Notes under the pieces: generated by a model
The model's database searches: none
Told to the model about the DNA's origin: nothing
The model's input: the letters and a program-made list of their open reading frames with translations, nothing else
Shown: positions 8,144-15,874 of the stretch, one piece after another
Position numbering within the stretch: position 1 is the first letter of the stretch
How the letters are laid out: the number at the start of each line of letters is the position of its first letter
Program-made: the position numbers and the translations under genes
Source of the DNA: Dehalococcoidia bacterium
GTDB taxonomy: Bacteria; Chloroflexota; Dehalococcoidia; Lucifugimonadales; Lucifugimonadaceae
Reading direction: 5' to 3'
Length of the DNA: 35,515 nucleotides
Assembly: GCA_026421185.1 (NCBI GenBank)
Contig: JAPKCH010000016.1
Location: 1 to 35,515 of the forward strand

Positions 8144-9987
8144 TACGAATCGCTCCCTTCGTTTTGACTATTGCGACTCTGTTCGCTTGGTCGAATTTGA
8201 AGTTCATAGAGATCGTTATAGTGTCCGCCCAGTGCGAGTAGCTCTTCGTGCGTACCGCGTTCGACGATCTTTCCTGCTTCTATGAACAGAATTTCGTCGG
8301 CGTGCATTAATGAACTTAACCGGTGTGAGATGATGATTGTCGCGCGGTCTTTTGTAAGGTTAGTCAGCGCCGCACGAATCCGTTGTTCAGTAGCAGCATC
8401 GATAGCAGCGGTGGAGTCGTCGAATACGATCAGTTGTGGTTTGAGCAAGATTGACCGAGCGATCGACAGTCGCTGGCGCTGGCCACCTGATAACGAAACA
8501 CCTCGTTCACCAACCATAGTGTTGTAACCACCGGGAAGACGCTCGATGTAGTCACCGAGCTGAGCGTACTTAGAGGCTTGCTCGACACGGTCGTCTGGTG
8601 CCCACGGGTCACCGTACGCTATGTTGTGCTCAACGGAGGCTGTGAAGAGGAATGTGTCCTGCTCAACAACCCCAACTGCTTTACGTAGTGAATCGAGCGT
8701 TACGTCACGTATGTCCTGACCATCGATCGTGATGTGACCTTCGATTGGATCGTAGAAACGAGGAACCAAGTGGGCAATGGTTGATTTGCCACTGCCTGGA
8801 GGTCCCACCATTCCAATGGTGTGACCCGGTTCAGCTTTGAATGACACACCATTCAGTGCGTGCTCGTCTTCGTAACTGAAACTGACGTTGTGAAACTCCA
8901 AAGTTCCGGAGGTGATTTCTAGCGGCTTCGCATCAGGTTTATCTTGAATATTTGGATCGATATCAAGTACAGCGAAGAGTCGCCCGCCGGTGGCTGATCC
9001 TCGTGCGTAGCCGTTGATCATCATTCCGATTTGTCTAACAGGCTGGAGCAGGATACTCATGAATGCGAGGAACTGGGTTAGTTCCCCTGGAGACAATTCG
9101 CCATCGATAACCTGTAGTCCGCCGACCCAAAGAACGGCAGCCATGGAAAGCATAAAAGCTACACCCATTAGAGATATATTCTTTGCTCGAATTCCGACCT
9201 GCACGTTGGCGAGTGACAATGTTTTGTTCGATGCTTCATCGAACTTTTTCATTTCGTGATCTTGCGATGCGAATGCTCGAACAACTCGGATACCACCGAG
9301 GTTCTCATCCATCACCTTAGTCAGGCCGGATAGTCGCTCTTGGAGCGCGTACCAGTTTGTTCGTAGTTTTAGGCGGGCAGCTGTCGCTCGCCAAGCTACG
9401 AACGGTACAAAACTGAGGCTGATGAGTCCGAGAACAAGATCTTCGCTCAGCATCAGATACATACCTGATCCGATGAGAACTACTAGGAATACGGTTCTGA
9501 GAAGAGCGGTCTGAACGAACATTCTGACGCCTTCAACGTCGACGATGCCGCGTGTGATCAGATCTCCAGTGTGAATCCCGGCGTGGTAGCTAAATGAGAG
9601 GCGTTGCAGTTTTTCGTAATAGAGCATTCTTAGCTCGTACCCGATGTTTTGCCCGATTGATTCACCCATGTAGTTTTGAATCATGGCTGAAAGTCCACGT
9701 CCAACTGAGGCAATAAATAGGAACACCGCAATAATGATGAGTGCTGTTTTCGCGGGATTATTTCCCTCTCCAAATCGATCGGTAGTAGCGTCGATACTCG
9801 AAGCCACCATTTCGTTCGCTATCTTAAGATTTCCTCCGTCAAGGCCAGACGCAGCATCAACCGCACTACCTATAAGAATAGGCAGGGCAAGTTGGAATAC
9901 AGACGCCATGAAAATCGCAATCATTCCGAAGATGAGACGCCATCGGTATTTAAGTGACATACGTGATATACGCATGAAAACACCCAT
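8143..9987 (-). CDS. ABC exporter half-transporter, degenerate-site partner
   Basis: A 614-residue ABC half-transporter with a membrane domain (about residues 15-320) and an ATPase domain. Walker A is GPPGSGKS (395-402), the signature is a canonical LSGGQ (499-503), Walker B is LIVFDDST with Asp524 where the catalytic Glu normally sits, and the H-loop is His555. The Glu-to-Asp change is the hallmark of the non-hydrolysing site in asymmetric heterodimeric exporters. It pairs with the LSLGQ signature of the second subunit, leaving one competent and one degenerate site. This is the promoter-proximal gene. The start is ATG 9987, with another in-frame ATG at 9975. No regulator is adjacent. Confidence 0.93.
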   Translation of the reverse strand: MGVFMRISRMSLKYRWRLIFGMIAIFMASVFQLALPILIGSAVDAASGLDGGNLKIANEMVASSIDATTDRFGEGNNPAKTALIIIAVFLFIASVGRGLSAMIQNYMGESIGQNIGYELRMLYYEKLQRLSFSYHAGIHTGDLITRGIVDVEGVRMFVQTALLRTVFLVVLIGSGMYLMLSEDLVLGLISLSFVPFVAWRATAARLKLRTNWYALQERLSGLTKVMDENLGGIRVVRAFASQDHEMKKFDEASNKTLSLANVQVGIRAKNISLMGVAFMLSMAAVLWVGGLQVIDGELSPGELTQFLAFMSILLQPVRQIGMMINGYARGSATGGRLFAVLDIDPNIQDKPDAKPLEITSGTLEFHNVSFSYEDEHALNGVSFKAEPGHTIGMVGPPGSGKSTIAHLVPRFYDPIEGHITIDGQDIRDVTLDSLRKAVGVVEQDTFLFTASVEHNIAYGDPWAPDDRVEQASKYAQLGDYIERLPGGYNTMVGERGVSLSGGQRQRLSIARSILLKPQLIVFDDSTAAIDAATEQRIRAALTNLTKDRATIIISHRLSSLMHADEILFIEAGKIVERGTHEELLALGGHYNDLYELQIRPSEQSRNSQNEGSDS

Positions 9988-10264
9988 GGAGCTATTGCCT
10001 TCAACCGGTCGTGATGACGTTCCTGCGGCTTTTCCTACTGGTTTAATTTGCCTAGTATCCGTTACGATTCCCCTTACCCATATTTTTATTCACAGTACGT
10101 AAGGATCGCGCAGTATTAGCAGGAGTGCGTATTGATTACGTCACAAATTTTAGCGAGTGTAGACGCAAGGGTGGATCGGGATAATCTCGTTACTAACAAC
10201 CGACATGATCGCCGGTGATTCGGGATATGCTCGTGTGAGTTCGCTCTGATTGCTGGTAGACCAT

Positions 10265-11050
10265 ATGACTTTTTCCGATACTAACAACTCACTCGCTGGC
10301 GTATTTACCGAACTGGCGTCTGGCGCCGCCGATCCTTCCGCTGAGTCAAAAAGCCAGATTCGTAACGAATATTCGTTGAGAGTTGCCTCTCTGAACGATG
10401 CGGTTATGCTCGAAAGCATTGAACGCGAGGCGTTTAATGGGGTCGCACTTGGTACTCGTATTAGGCGTGATCTGGTGCGGCATAACGGCTTGTATCTAAC
10501 TGCTATTAGGGATTGGCGAACGGATGAACGGGCATTGGGCCCACGTTTTGCGATTGCTACTAAGGCAGAAAAGGAAAGAAACAGTTTTATTGCGAAGTTA
10601 AAGCGGAACTTGGATAGATATGTACTTGACCGCGTGAACCCTCCAGCTTTGCCAGAAGAATATATTGCTGGATTTGCTGGGCTGTGGTTCATGCTGGACG
10701 AGGCTCACCTAGTAATTATGGGAACGCGTGAAGCCGATCGTCGTAAGGGAATTGGCGAGCAGTTGTTAATTAGTGCTATCGAGCAGTCTGTCGAGAATGA
10801 TTCTCGTGTTGTCACTTTGGAAGTGCGTGCTTCTAACGAAGCTGCGATTGAGTTGTACCGGAAATATTGCTTTCAAGAAGTCGGATTACGCCGAAGGTAC
10901 TACTCTGACAATGGTGAGAACGCGGTGATTATGACAACCCCATCGATACAGAGTGAAGACTACCAGAGTCAGTTCACTGGTTTGGTGGAGCAACACGCTG
11001 AGCGATGGGGCTGGGTTTCTCGCCCTGGATTCGTAGCTCCTGAAGGCTAA
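10265..11050 (+). CDS. GNAT N-acetyltransferase, RimI-like, with N-terminal extension
   Basis: A 261-residue GNAT-fold acetyltransferase that uses acetyl-CoA. The C-terminal part matches the RimI (protein N-alpha-acetyltransferase) pattern closely: LWFMLDEAHLVIMGT, the acetyl-CoA loop READRRKGIGEQLL, then LEVRASNEAAIELYRKYCF and RRRYYSDNGENAVIM. RimI proteins are usually about 150 residues. This one carries roughly 40 extra N-terminal residues and a charged insert (KAEKERNSFIAKLKRNLDRY) between the first strands. The usual tsaB/tsaD neighbours are absent, so the target may not be ribosomal protein S18. The start is ATG 10265; a TTG at 10250 is an in-frame alternative. Neither has a strong Shine-Dalgarno site. 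Confidence 0.85.
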   Translation: MTFSDTNNSLAGVFTELASGAADPSAESKSQIRNEYSLRVASLNDAVMLESIEREAFNGVALGTRIRRDLVRHNGLYLTAIRDWRTDERALGPRFAIATKAEKERNSFIAKLKRNLDRYVLDRVNPPALPEEYIAGFAGLWFMLDEAHLVIMGTREADRRKGIGEQLLISAIEQSVENDSRVVTLEVRASNEAAIELYRKYCFQEVGLRRRYYSDNGENAVIMTTPSIQSEDYQSQFTGLVEQHAERWGWVSRPGFVAPEG

Positions 11051-11087
11051 TAACCTTAGACTTAGCCCCTGCGCTCAGTGAATGGTG

Positions 11088-11876
11088 CTAGGCTCCGCCG
11101 CTTGAAAATACCCAGAGTACTAGCAATACGAGTACCGCAATGGACAGTTTTACTGCCCATGATGCCCACTGTTTCTGAAATGCCCTGAAGTGCTCGACTG
11201 AACGCCATTTCTTACCGCGCCATGCAAGTTCATTTCCTTTTACTCCAAGGAAAATGCTTGCGACAGCCATCACTATTAGTTGAACTGTAGGAGGTAACAG
11301 TGCAGCCCCGAACAATATGGCTGTGTATGGCACTCCCGAGAACAGGCCCCATACGGCAGGCATTAAGAATGCTGCCCAGTTCCATTTTTTGATTCCAACT
11401 GGAATTTCACCGTCACTAGTTCCAGATGTATTTTCAACTGAAGATTCGGGATTTACAGAATGATTCTGTTGCGAAAAAGGAATTTCTGTTTTGAGGTCTG
11501 AACTTGAACCTGCCGCATCAGATTGAGGATTGGCAGCTGTATCATTTGCTGGAAGTGAAACAGGATTCAGGTCGGGTCGGTAAGTTCTAGGCGCGGTTGC
11601 CGACGAAATCTCCAATTCTGGCGCTGGCTTCGAAATTATGCGCACAGAGTCGTTCATTCCGGATCCGCACACCCAGCAATAGGCTGCTCGGCTGTTATTT
11701 GCACTTCCGCATCGCGAACACGAGTGTAGCCCGAGTGAAGACGGAGAATTAACGTCAACTTCGATTAGTCGCTCACCACAACGAGTGCAGGTATATCCTG
11801 ATTTTTCGTTTGCTGTGCCGCAATGGGCACAGAAATGAGGTTTGCTAGTGCTAGATTGTTCCTGTTTATCTGCCAT
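11088..11876 (-). CDS. Double zinc-ribbon membrane protein (DUF2628-like)
   Basis: A 262-residue protein with two N-terminal CxxC...CxxC zinc ribbons (Cys16/19/30/33 and Cys53/56/67/70), a Ser/Pro/Asn-rich linker of about 80 residues, and a C-terminal membrane part. The C-terminal part starts near IKKWNWAAFLMPAVWGLFSG and contains GVKGNELAWRGKKWRSVEHF, which is typical of DUF2628-like domains. It ends in a TM helix (LSIAVLVLLVLWVF). The function of this class is not established. Zinc ribbons on a soluble N-terminus suggest a protein-interaction or sensory role, which is a guess. It is convergent with the acetyltransferase gene and starts at ATG 11876. Confidence 0.75.
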   Translation of the reverse strand: MADKQEQSSTSKPHFCAHCGTANEKSGYTCTRCGERLIEVDVNSPSSLGLHSCSRCGSANNSRAAYCWVCGSGMNDSVRIISKPAPELEISSATAPRTYRPDLNPVSLPANDTAANPQSDAAGSSSDLKTEIPFSQQNHSVNPESSVENTSGTSDGEIPVGIKKWNWAAFLMPAVWGLFSGVPYTAILFGAALLPPTVQLIVMAVASIFLGVKGNELAWRGKKWRSVEHFRAFQKQWASWAVKLSIAVLVLLVLWVFSSGGA

Positions 11877-11971
11877 ACATTATAAGTCTAGAGGTGTTCC
11901 TGTGCTGTGTCGCCATCTGTGCTCAACATCAGAGAGGCACTCACGTTATATCTGCTAGCTTTGAGCGATAT

Positions 11972-12919
11972 TTACAGATTAGAAACACTGAGATCCATGG
12001 AGTTCATTAGGTCCTCAAGTTCGGCTCGTGTTGAGTCATCTATAGGAGGGCTTGGAGGTCTAACATCTGCGGTGGTCGTGAAGCCTCTTCGCTTCATGAT
12101 TTCTTTGCGAATAGCAAGGCTGATGCCTGCTGAATTTTCGTACCGAATTAATGGTATCCACTTGTAGAAGATGCTTCTAGCTCGTTCAATATCTCCACTT
12201 ACGATGTACTTGTGAATAGCGACTAGCACTTCAGGGTACGCAAATCCGGTCATTGTTCCGATTGCTCCCCTGCGGAGTTCTTCGAATAAAAAAGCTCCAC
12301 CCAGTCCACCGAATATACCCATTGATCCGCCGGTAGCTTCAAAAACTTTCGTTATTTTCTGAGGAGTTGGTGGGTCTTCGAGCTTTAAATATTTTGCATA
12401 GGGTAATTCTGTGTGAAGTTTGCCGATGAATTCCGGATCAAGATGAACACCTGTCTGCTCAGGTAGGTCTTGAACAACGATAGGGATTTGAGTCGTTTCT
12501 TGAGCAGCAGCGTAGTAAGCGTATGTCGAAGCTGGGTTCGGCTTTGCCATTTTTGCAGGAGCGATCATCACTGCGGTCGCGCCAGCTGATTGAGCGTCAC
12601 GTACACGCGATGCGAGCGCGCTTCCACTTTCAGCACTTGCGCCAACTGTGATGGTCAAATCCTCACCAGCAGCAGCGACAACAGCATCGATAATCGGTGA
12701 GCGCTCGGCATCGGTGATCCGGTGGGCTTCGCCCATGACTCCGAGAGTCACTACTCCGGTGCACTTGGCTTCTCTTGCTGCTCCTACGAGGAGTGACAAT
12801 GAAGCAGTATCAACCTCTCCATTTGCGTCGAATGGAGTCGGCAGCATGAAGTGAATTCCGTCTAAAGTTTTATCGTCTGCCAATTCAAGTAGCTCCTGAG
12901 TGTTAATGCTGGCTAGCAA
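11972..12919 (-). CDS. Dihydrodipicolinate synthase superfamily aldolase/lyase, not a true DapA
   Basis: A 315-residue TIM-barrel protein of the DHDPS/N-acetylneuraminate lyase superfamily. The Schiff-base lysine is Lys179 in KYLKLEDPPTP, and GAF/G-rich loops follow (IFGGLGGAFLFE). The catalytic Tyr of DapA (YNVP motif) is replaced by Gln150 in VVQDLPEQTG, and the GTTGE loop reads GVMGE (60-64). True dihydrodipicolinate synthase activity is therefore unlikely, and a lyase, aldolase or dehydratase acting on another 2-oxo acid is more plausible. I chose the TTG at 12919, which gives the usual family length. The open frame upstream to 13030 encodes a Cys/Pro-rich segment unlike the family. Confidence 0.83.
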   Translation of the reverse strand: MLASINTQELLELADDKTLDGIHFMLPTPFDANGEVDTASLSLLVGAAREAKCTGVVTLGVMGEAHRITDAERSPIIDAVVAAAGEDLTITVGASAESGSALASRVRDAQSAGATAVMIAPAKMAKPNPASTYAYYAAAQETTQIPIVVQDLPEQTGVHLDPEFIGKLHTELPYAKYLKLEDPPTPQKITKVFEATGGSMGIFGGLGGAFLFEELRRGAIGTMTGFAYPEVLVAIHKYIVSGDIERARSIFYKWIPLIRYENSAGISLAIRKEIMKRRGFTTTADVRPPSPPIDDSTRAELEDLMNSMDLSVSNL

Positions 12920-13061
12920 AATCCATCCATATGGTGACCTTGTTCTAGGTTGTGCGCAAGATATGGGGGTAGTAGTTTGGCATTTTGGAGTGCACCAATG
13001 TGAAGATAAGAAGTGTAAAAATACCCACAAAAATCATTTATTTGTACTCACCTAAAATATC

Positions 13062-13090
13062 CTGTTGATCGTACCCGACTTGATCAACAG
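13062..13090. promoter_or_regulatory. Perfect 9-bp inverted repeat upstream of the DapA-like gene
   Basis: CTGTTGATC at 13062-13070 is the exact reverse complement of GATCAACAG at 13082-13090, with an 11-base spacer. It lies about 140 bases upstream of the DapA-like start and just before the reductase remnant. It could be a regulator-binding site or an RNA hairpin; there is no poly-T tail. Function is inferred from symmetry alone. Confidence 0.4.
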
Positions 13091-13120
13091 CAAAACCTTG
13101 TACACCGCTGGGTTCGTGTA

Positions 13121-13522
13121 ATGAATCGTTGTACGACATTTACCAATTCTTACAAGCGCTGTATTACAACGTCGACAGGGTTGAACAACGCTTTAGACGA
13201 GACACTCGACGGTTTGGGTGATCGTTCTAACGAAGCTGGCGGCACGAGGATTGGTGAGCGAGTGAAGGCTCGCATTCTCGCTAAGCGTGCTCCTGAGGCT
13301 TTGAAGGCAGTACTAAATACATATCTGGCCGAGCTCAATGATGATGAAGAGTTTACTGACTTTATCGATTGATTAGGTGTTGTGAAGTTCGAATAAGAAT
13401 TTGGCAAACTGAAGGGTGAGTTTGATCCTCTGTATCGAGACAACATTCAAACTGACATGGACTGTGGTAATACCGTGGTCTACAAGTTGGAACGTGGTGA
13501 GGGAGAGTGCACAGTTTATTGC
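13121..13522 (+). pseudogene. C-terminal remnant of a ferredoxin-type nitrite/sulfite reductase
   Basis: One plus-strand frame across this stretch reads GGTRIGERVKARILAKRAP from 13238, then EALKAVLNTYLAELNDDEEF and TDFID. A TGA follows at 13370-13372 where the family usually has an Arg codon (CGA), then LGVVKFE, a TAA at 13394-13396, and finally EFGKLKGEFDPLYRD through to VVYKLERGEGECTV near 13516. The R-x-GERVKAR-x-x-AKRAPEA block and the YKLERGEGEC ending match my memory of the C-terminus of ferredoxin-dependent nitrite/sulfite reductases. Everything stays in one frame, so at least two nonsense mutations are present. The siroheme/4Fe-4S cysteine region is missing. The segment 13121-13237 does not resemble the family. 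The identity needs a database search. Confidence 0.6.
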
Positions 13523-13543
13523 TTAAGGGTAATTCTAATGAGG

Positions 13544-14044
13544 TTACGATTTGTTGTTGTTGTCCGGTGGCGGGAATTCGATTATTTTGCCCTCATCTCG
13601 CGGCTCCGATTTATCGTCGACTCTACGACCACGCCAGTACTTCATTTCTGGTTCGGCTTTATCAGGAATTTCCGACGATTTATCTCGGCCTAACATCCCG
13701 GATGTAGATCCGAAATTACCGGTCCTTGAAGATCCTTTGCGGAACCAAAGTAGGTAGCCGATTAGTAGCGGGATTACTCCTAGAATGGCAACGGGCAGTT
13801 GGGCGGTAGGAATAAATGCGGCGATAGCAATGACCACTAAGCCGCCAAGGATCAGGGTTACAGAGTTGAGCTTGATGCCTGATGAACGCTTTGGTGGTTT
13901 GCTTTTTGTGACGTTAGGCGAGAACGGATCATACGTTCGGTGCTTGCCGGCAGATCGTCGTCGTCCGCTTTGTGGTGCGGAACTCTCTTCAGACTTCTCG
14001 AGTATTTCGTCTAGTTCACGTTCAAATTTAGATTTGTCAGGCAT
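13544..14044 (-). CDS. Hypothetical membrane protein with two TM helices
   Basis: A 166-residue protein of unknown function. The N-terminus is charged and acidic-helical (FERELDEILEKSEES), followed by an Arg/Lys/Pro-rich linker. Two hydrophobic helices (about residues 81-98, VTLILGGLVVIAIAAFI, and 104-121, VAILGVIPLLIGYLLWF) form a hairpin. The hydrophilic C-terminus contains MKYWRGRR and ends in Pro/Asp/Asn-rich sequence. Both ends are probably cytoplasmic. The start is ATG 14044, divergent from the HemQ-type gene about 100 bases away. I recognise no domain with a known role. Confidence 0.6.
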   Translation of the reverse strand: MPDKSKFERELDEILEKSEESSAPQSGRRRSAGKHRTYDPFSPNVTKSKPPKRSSGIKLNSVTLILGGLVVIAIAAFIPTAQLPVAILGVIPLLIGYLLWFRKGSSRTGNFGSTSGMLGRDKSSEIPDKAEPEMKYWRGRRVDDKSEPRDEGKIIEFPPPDNNNKS

Positions 14045-14149
14045 TGGTGAATAGTACCTAGTAGAAGGAGTTTCCGTTGTTATACTCGAAATTCAATAGC
14101 TGCAATCTTCGCGCAGTACCACCCACAATTGTTCTATATACGAAGAAAT

Positions 14150-14821
14150 ATGCCAGACATCGAATACGATAATTTTCTTAAGATAACTCTTTTCAAGCTT
14201 AGTGCTGAATTTCGACGTTTGGACGCCGATGAACGCGTGAAAGCCAAACAGGAGTTCGCTGATCTGGTGTCCGAGCAATCGGCCGACCAAGAGATCCGCA
14301 CCTACAGCACAGTTGGCACACGAGCAGATGCCGAATTGATGCTGGTGCAGGATTCACCATCTATCGATACGTTCCATGAGCTTTCCAAAGCTATCAACCA
14401 CTCGGTGCTTGGTGGCTACCTTGAACAGTCGTATTCGTACCTGTCTATCAGGCGGAAGAGCCGTTACAAGCACGGCGGCGGGGTACCGAGGCTCAAGGAA
14501 GATTATAAGTACATGGTTATATACCCGATGACCAAGTCCCGACCGTGGTACCAGAAGTCTATGAAGGAGCGACAGGAGATGATGAACGATCATTTCCGCG
14601 TCGGTAAAGATTATCCAATGGTGAAGATCAACACGTCTTACGCGTTCGGTCTGGATGACACGGAGTTTGTGCTTAGTTTTGAGATGGACAATCCGTCAGA
14701 TTTCACTTCTCTTGTTATGGATCTACGTGAGGTTCCAGCGGCTCAATTCACTATGACAGAGATTCCTATCTTCACAACGATCAAAATGCCAATTTCCGAA
14801 GCACTGGATGCAATGGCGTAG
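14150..14821 (+). CDS. hemQ: Chlorite-dismutase-fold heme protein, probable coproheme decarboxylase (HemQ)
   Basis: A 223-residue member of the chlorite dismutase superfamily. In bacteria using the coproporphyrin route, HemQ makes heme b by decarboxylating Fe-coproporphyrin III. YPMTK (Tyr125-Lys129) matches the HemQ motif holding the radical-forming Tyr and its Met and Lys neighbours. The proximal heme ligand is His148 in MMNDHFRVGKDY, and GLDDTEFV follows. The distal Arg of true chlorite dismutases appears replaced by Ile, so chlorite degradation is unlikely. I prefer ATG 14150, with GAAGAA just upstream, over the in-frame TTG at 14129. A perfect inverted-repeat terminator separates it from a convergent ferredoxin gene. 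No other heme-biosynthesis gene is in the window. Confidence 0.82.
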   Translation: MPDIEYDNFLKITLFKLSAEFRRLDADERVKAKQEFADLVSEQSADQEIRTYSTVGTRADAELMLVQDSPSIDTFHELSKAINHSVLGGYLEQSYSYLSIRRKSRYKHGGGVPRLKEDYKYMVIYPMTKSRPWYQKSMKERQEMMNDHFRVGKDYPMVKINTSYAFGLDDTEFVLSFEMDNPSDFTSLVMDLREVPAAQFTMTEIPIFTTIKMPISEALDAMA

Positions 14822-14947
14822 AGGCTCTGGTGGAGTGGTGACTACAGATGAATCCCTCTTTCAGACAACCACGTACCAGATCCCTCGACTACGATGACTT
14901 CGCTTGGGAAAGATGATCTAACCGGGTGGGTTTAATGGTTTGAGACT

Positions 14948-15010
14948 TGGTCATGTTAAATAAACAAAGCCCCGGTGATTCACCGGGGCTTTGTTTATTT
15001 AACATGACCA
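14948..15010. terminator. Perfect 31-bp inverted repeat, bidirectional intrinsic terminator
   Basis: Bases 14948-14978 and 14980-15010 are exact reverse complements around a single central T. The core is GCCCCGG/CCGGGGC, flanked outward by A/T-rich arms (AAATAAAC and GTTTATTT) that supply a U-tract in both directions. It lies between the converging hemQ-like gene (stop 14821) and the ferredoxin gene (stop 15017), so it can terminate both transcripts. The arm length is far above that needed for termination. Confidence 0.9.
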
Positions 15011-15016
15011 TACGAA

Positions 15017-15283
15017 CTAGGCGTTTGCGCCTGGCTCCGAAGAGTCGTAGTCGTAATCGTAATTCAGTTTGATGAATTCTTGCTGATCTGCAGGAGTCTG
15101 ATCTTCAGGGAAGATGGCGTTCACTGGGCAAACTGGCTCGCAGGCTGCGCAGTCGATACATTCATCTGGACTGATGAAAAGCTGGTTGTCACCAGGCTTT
15201 GAGTAAATACAGTCCACCGGGCATACGTCTACGCACGCACCGTCCATTACGTCGACACAATCCTTGGCGATGATGTAGGTCAT
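15017..15283 (-). CDS. fdxA: 7Fe ferredoxin, FdxA type ([3Fe-4S][4Fe-4S])
   Basis: An 88-residue soluble electron carrier. The first cluster motif is C-x7-C-x3-CPVDC (CVDVMDGACVDVCPVDCIY) and the second is C-x2-C-x2-C-x3-CP (CIDCAACEPVCPVNAIF). The long first spacing is typical of 7Fe ferredoxins such as mycobacterial FdxA, which this closely resembles from MTYIIAKDC onward. The acidic, Tyr-rich C-terminus (YDYDYDSSEPG) follows. I chose ATG 15283, which has AGGAG nine bases upstream, over the longer frame reaching 15367. The redox partner is unknown. The nearby IscA-like and HemQ-like genes suggest a shared iron/redox theme, but the genes are not in one operon with hemQ. Confidence 0.92.
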   Translation of the reverse strand: MTYIIAKDCVDVMDGACVDVCPVDCIYSKPGDNQLFISPDECIDCAACEPVCPVNAIFPEDQTPADQQEFIKLNYDYDYDSSEPGANA

Positions 15284-15380
15284 CCGATGAGGCTCCTGAG
15301 ATGTTGCGACCAGTTCCTGTTTGGTCGACTTTGTGGCAAATCCACGGCAGATTATACGTTTCCGCAATCCATCGTAAATA

Positions 15381-15416
15381 GGCTGGCACGACTGTCTCTA
15401 TCAGAAAATGCCAGCC
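15381..15416 (-). terminator. Hairpin after the IscA-like gene
   Basis: GGCTGGCA (15381-15388) pairs perfectly with TGCCAGCC (15409-15416) across a 20-base loop that contains a further short CTG/CAG pairing. It lies 30 bases downstream of the minus-strand IscA-like stop and before the ferredoxin start. Only a weak T-rich stretch follows, so termination could be partial. Confidence 0.4.
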
Positions 15417-15445
15417 AAATTAATTACTTGATCACAACTAAGAGT

Positions 15446-15874
15446 TTAGTGTCCGCCGCAGGCGCAACCGCCGCCACCGCCGTCGCCACAGCCACCGCCA
15501 CCGCCACCGCTACCACAGCCGCCACCGCCACCGTTGCTACCACATCCACCACCACCACATCCGCAGCCAGATGAGAAGTTAGGGTTTGATATTACGAAGC
15601 CCGATCGTTCAAAACCTTCGACATAGTCGATACTTGAACCTTCGAGCATCGGGGCGCTTTCGGAATCGACAAGTGCCTTAACGGTTCCCTCTACGATTGT
15701 GTCGGATTCGGAAGGTTTTTCTTCCAGCCCGAATACATATTCGATGCCACCGTGGTCATCAGTTGCAACAGCGATTCGAAGGTACTGACCTTCTGCGTCC
15801 TGCTCTTTTAATACTTCGAGCAACTTAGTTGTTGCTGCCTCAGTGAACTCTAGAACGGTCGTCGAATTGACCAT
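15446..15874 (-). CDS. IscA/HesB-like iron-sulfur protein with Gly/Cys-rich tail
   Basis: A 142-residue protein. Residues 1 to about 105 are an A-type Fe-S carrier domain (FTEAATTKLLEVLKEQ at the N-terminus, YVFGLEEKPSESD in the middle, then GFVISNPNFSSGCGCG). A-type carriers hold Fe-S clusters through three cysteines. The C-terminal CGC pair is present, but the first ligand, normally GGCSG, is gone (VATDDHGGIEY). The last 40 residues are almost only Gly and Cys with a few Ser, Asn and Asp, contain seven Cys including the CGC pair, and end in His. Cluster ligation may therefore use the tail. GGAG with a seven-base spacer supports ATG 15874. The gene stands alone between the ferredoxin and a divergent regulator. 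Confidence 0.78.
   Translation of the reverse strand: MVNSTTVLEFTEAATTKLLEVLKEQDAEGQYLRIAVATDDHGGIEYVFGLEEKPSESDTIVEGTVKALVDSESAPMLEGSSIDYVEGFERSGFVISNPNFSSGCGCGGGGCGSNGGGGGCGSGGGGGGCGDGGGGGCACGGH
15449..15560. repeat. GCC/ACC trinucleotide-rich low-complexity tract
   Basis: The plus strand is built of imperfect repeats of GCCACCGCC and similar units. They encode the Gly/Cys tail of the IscA-like protein on the minus strand. Such tracts can change length by slippage in threes without breaking the frame. Confidence 0.8.

Noticed and set aside
14150-14821. Naming the heme protein a chlorite dismutase
   Set aside because: The distal Arg needed for chlorite chemistry appears to be Ile, whereas the YPM-x-K motif of coproheme decarboxylases is present.
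15449-15560. CRISPR-like or minisatellite array
   Set aside because: The repeats are trinucleotide-based, have no spacers, and are fully explained by the Gly/Cys codons of the IscA-like gene.
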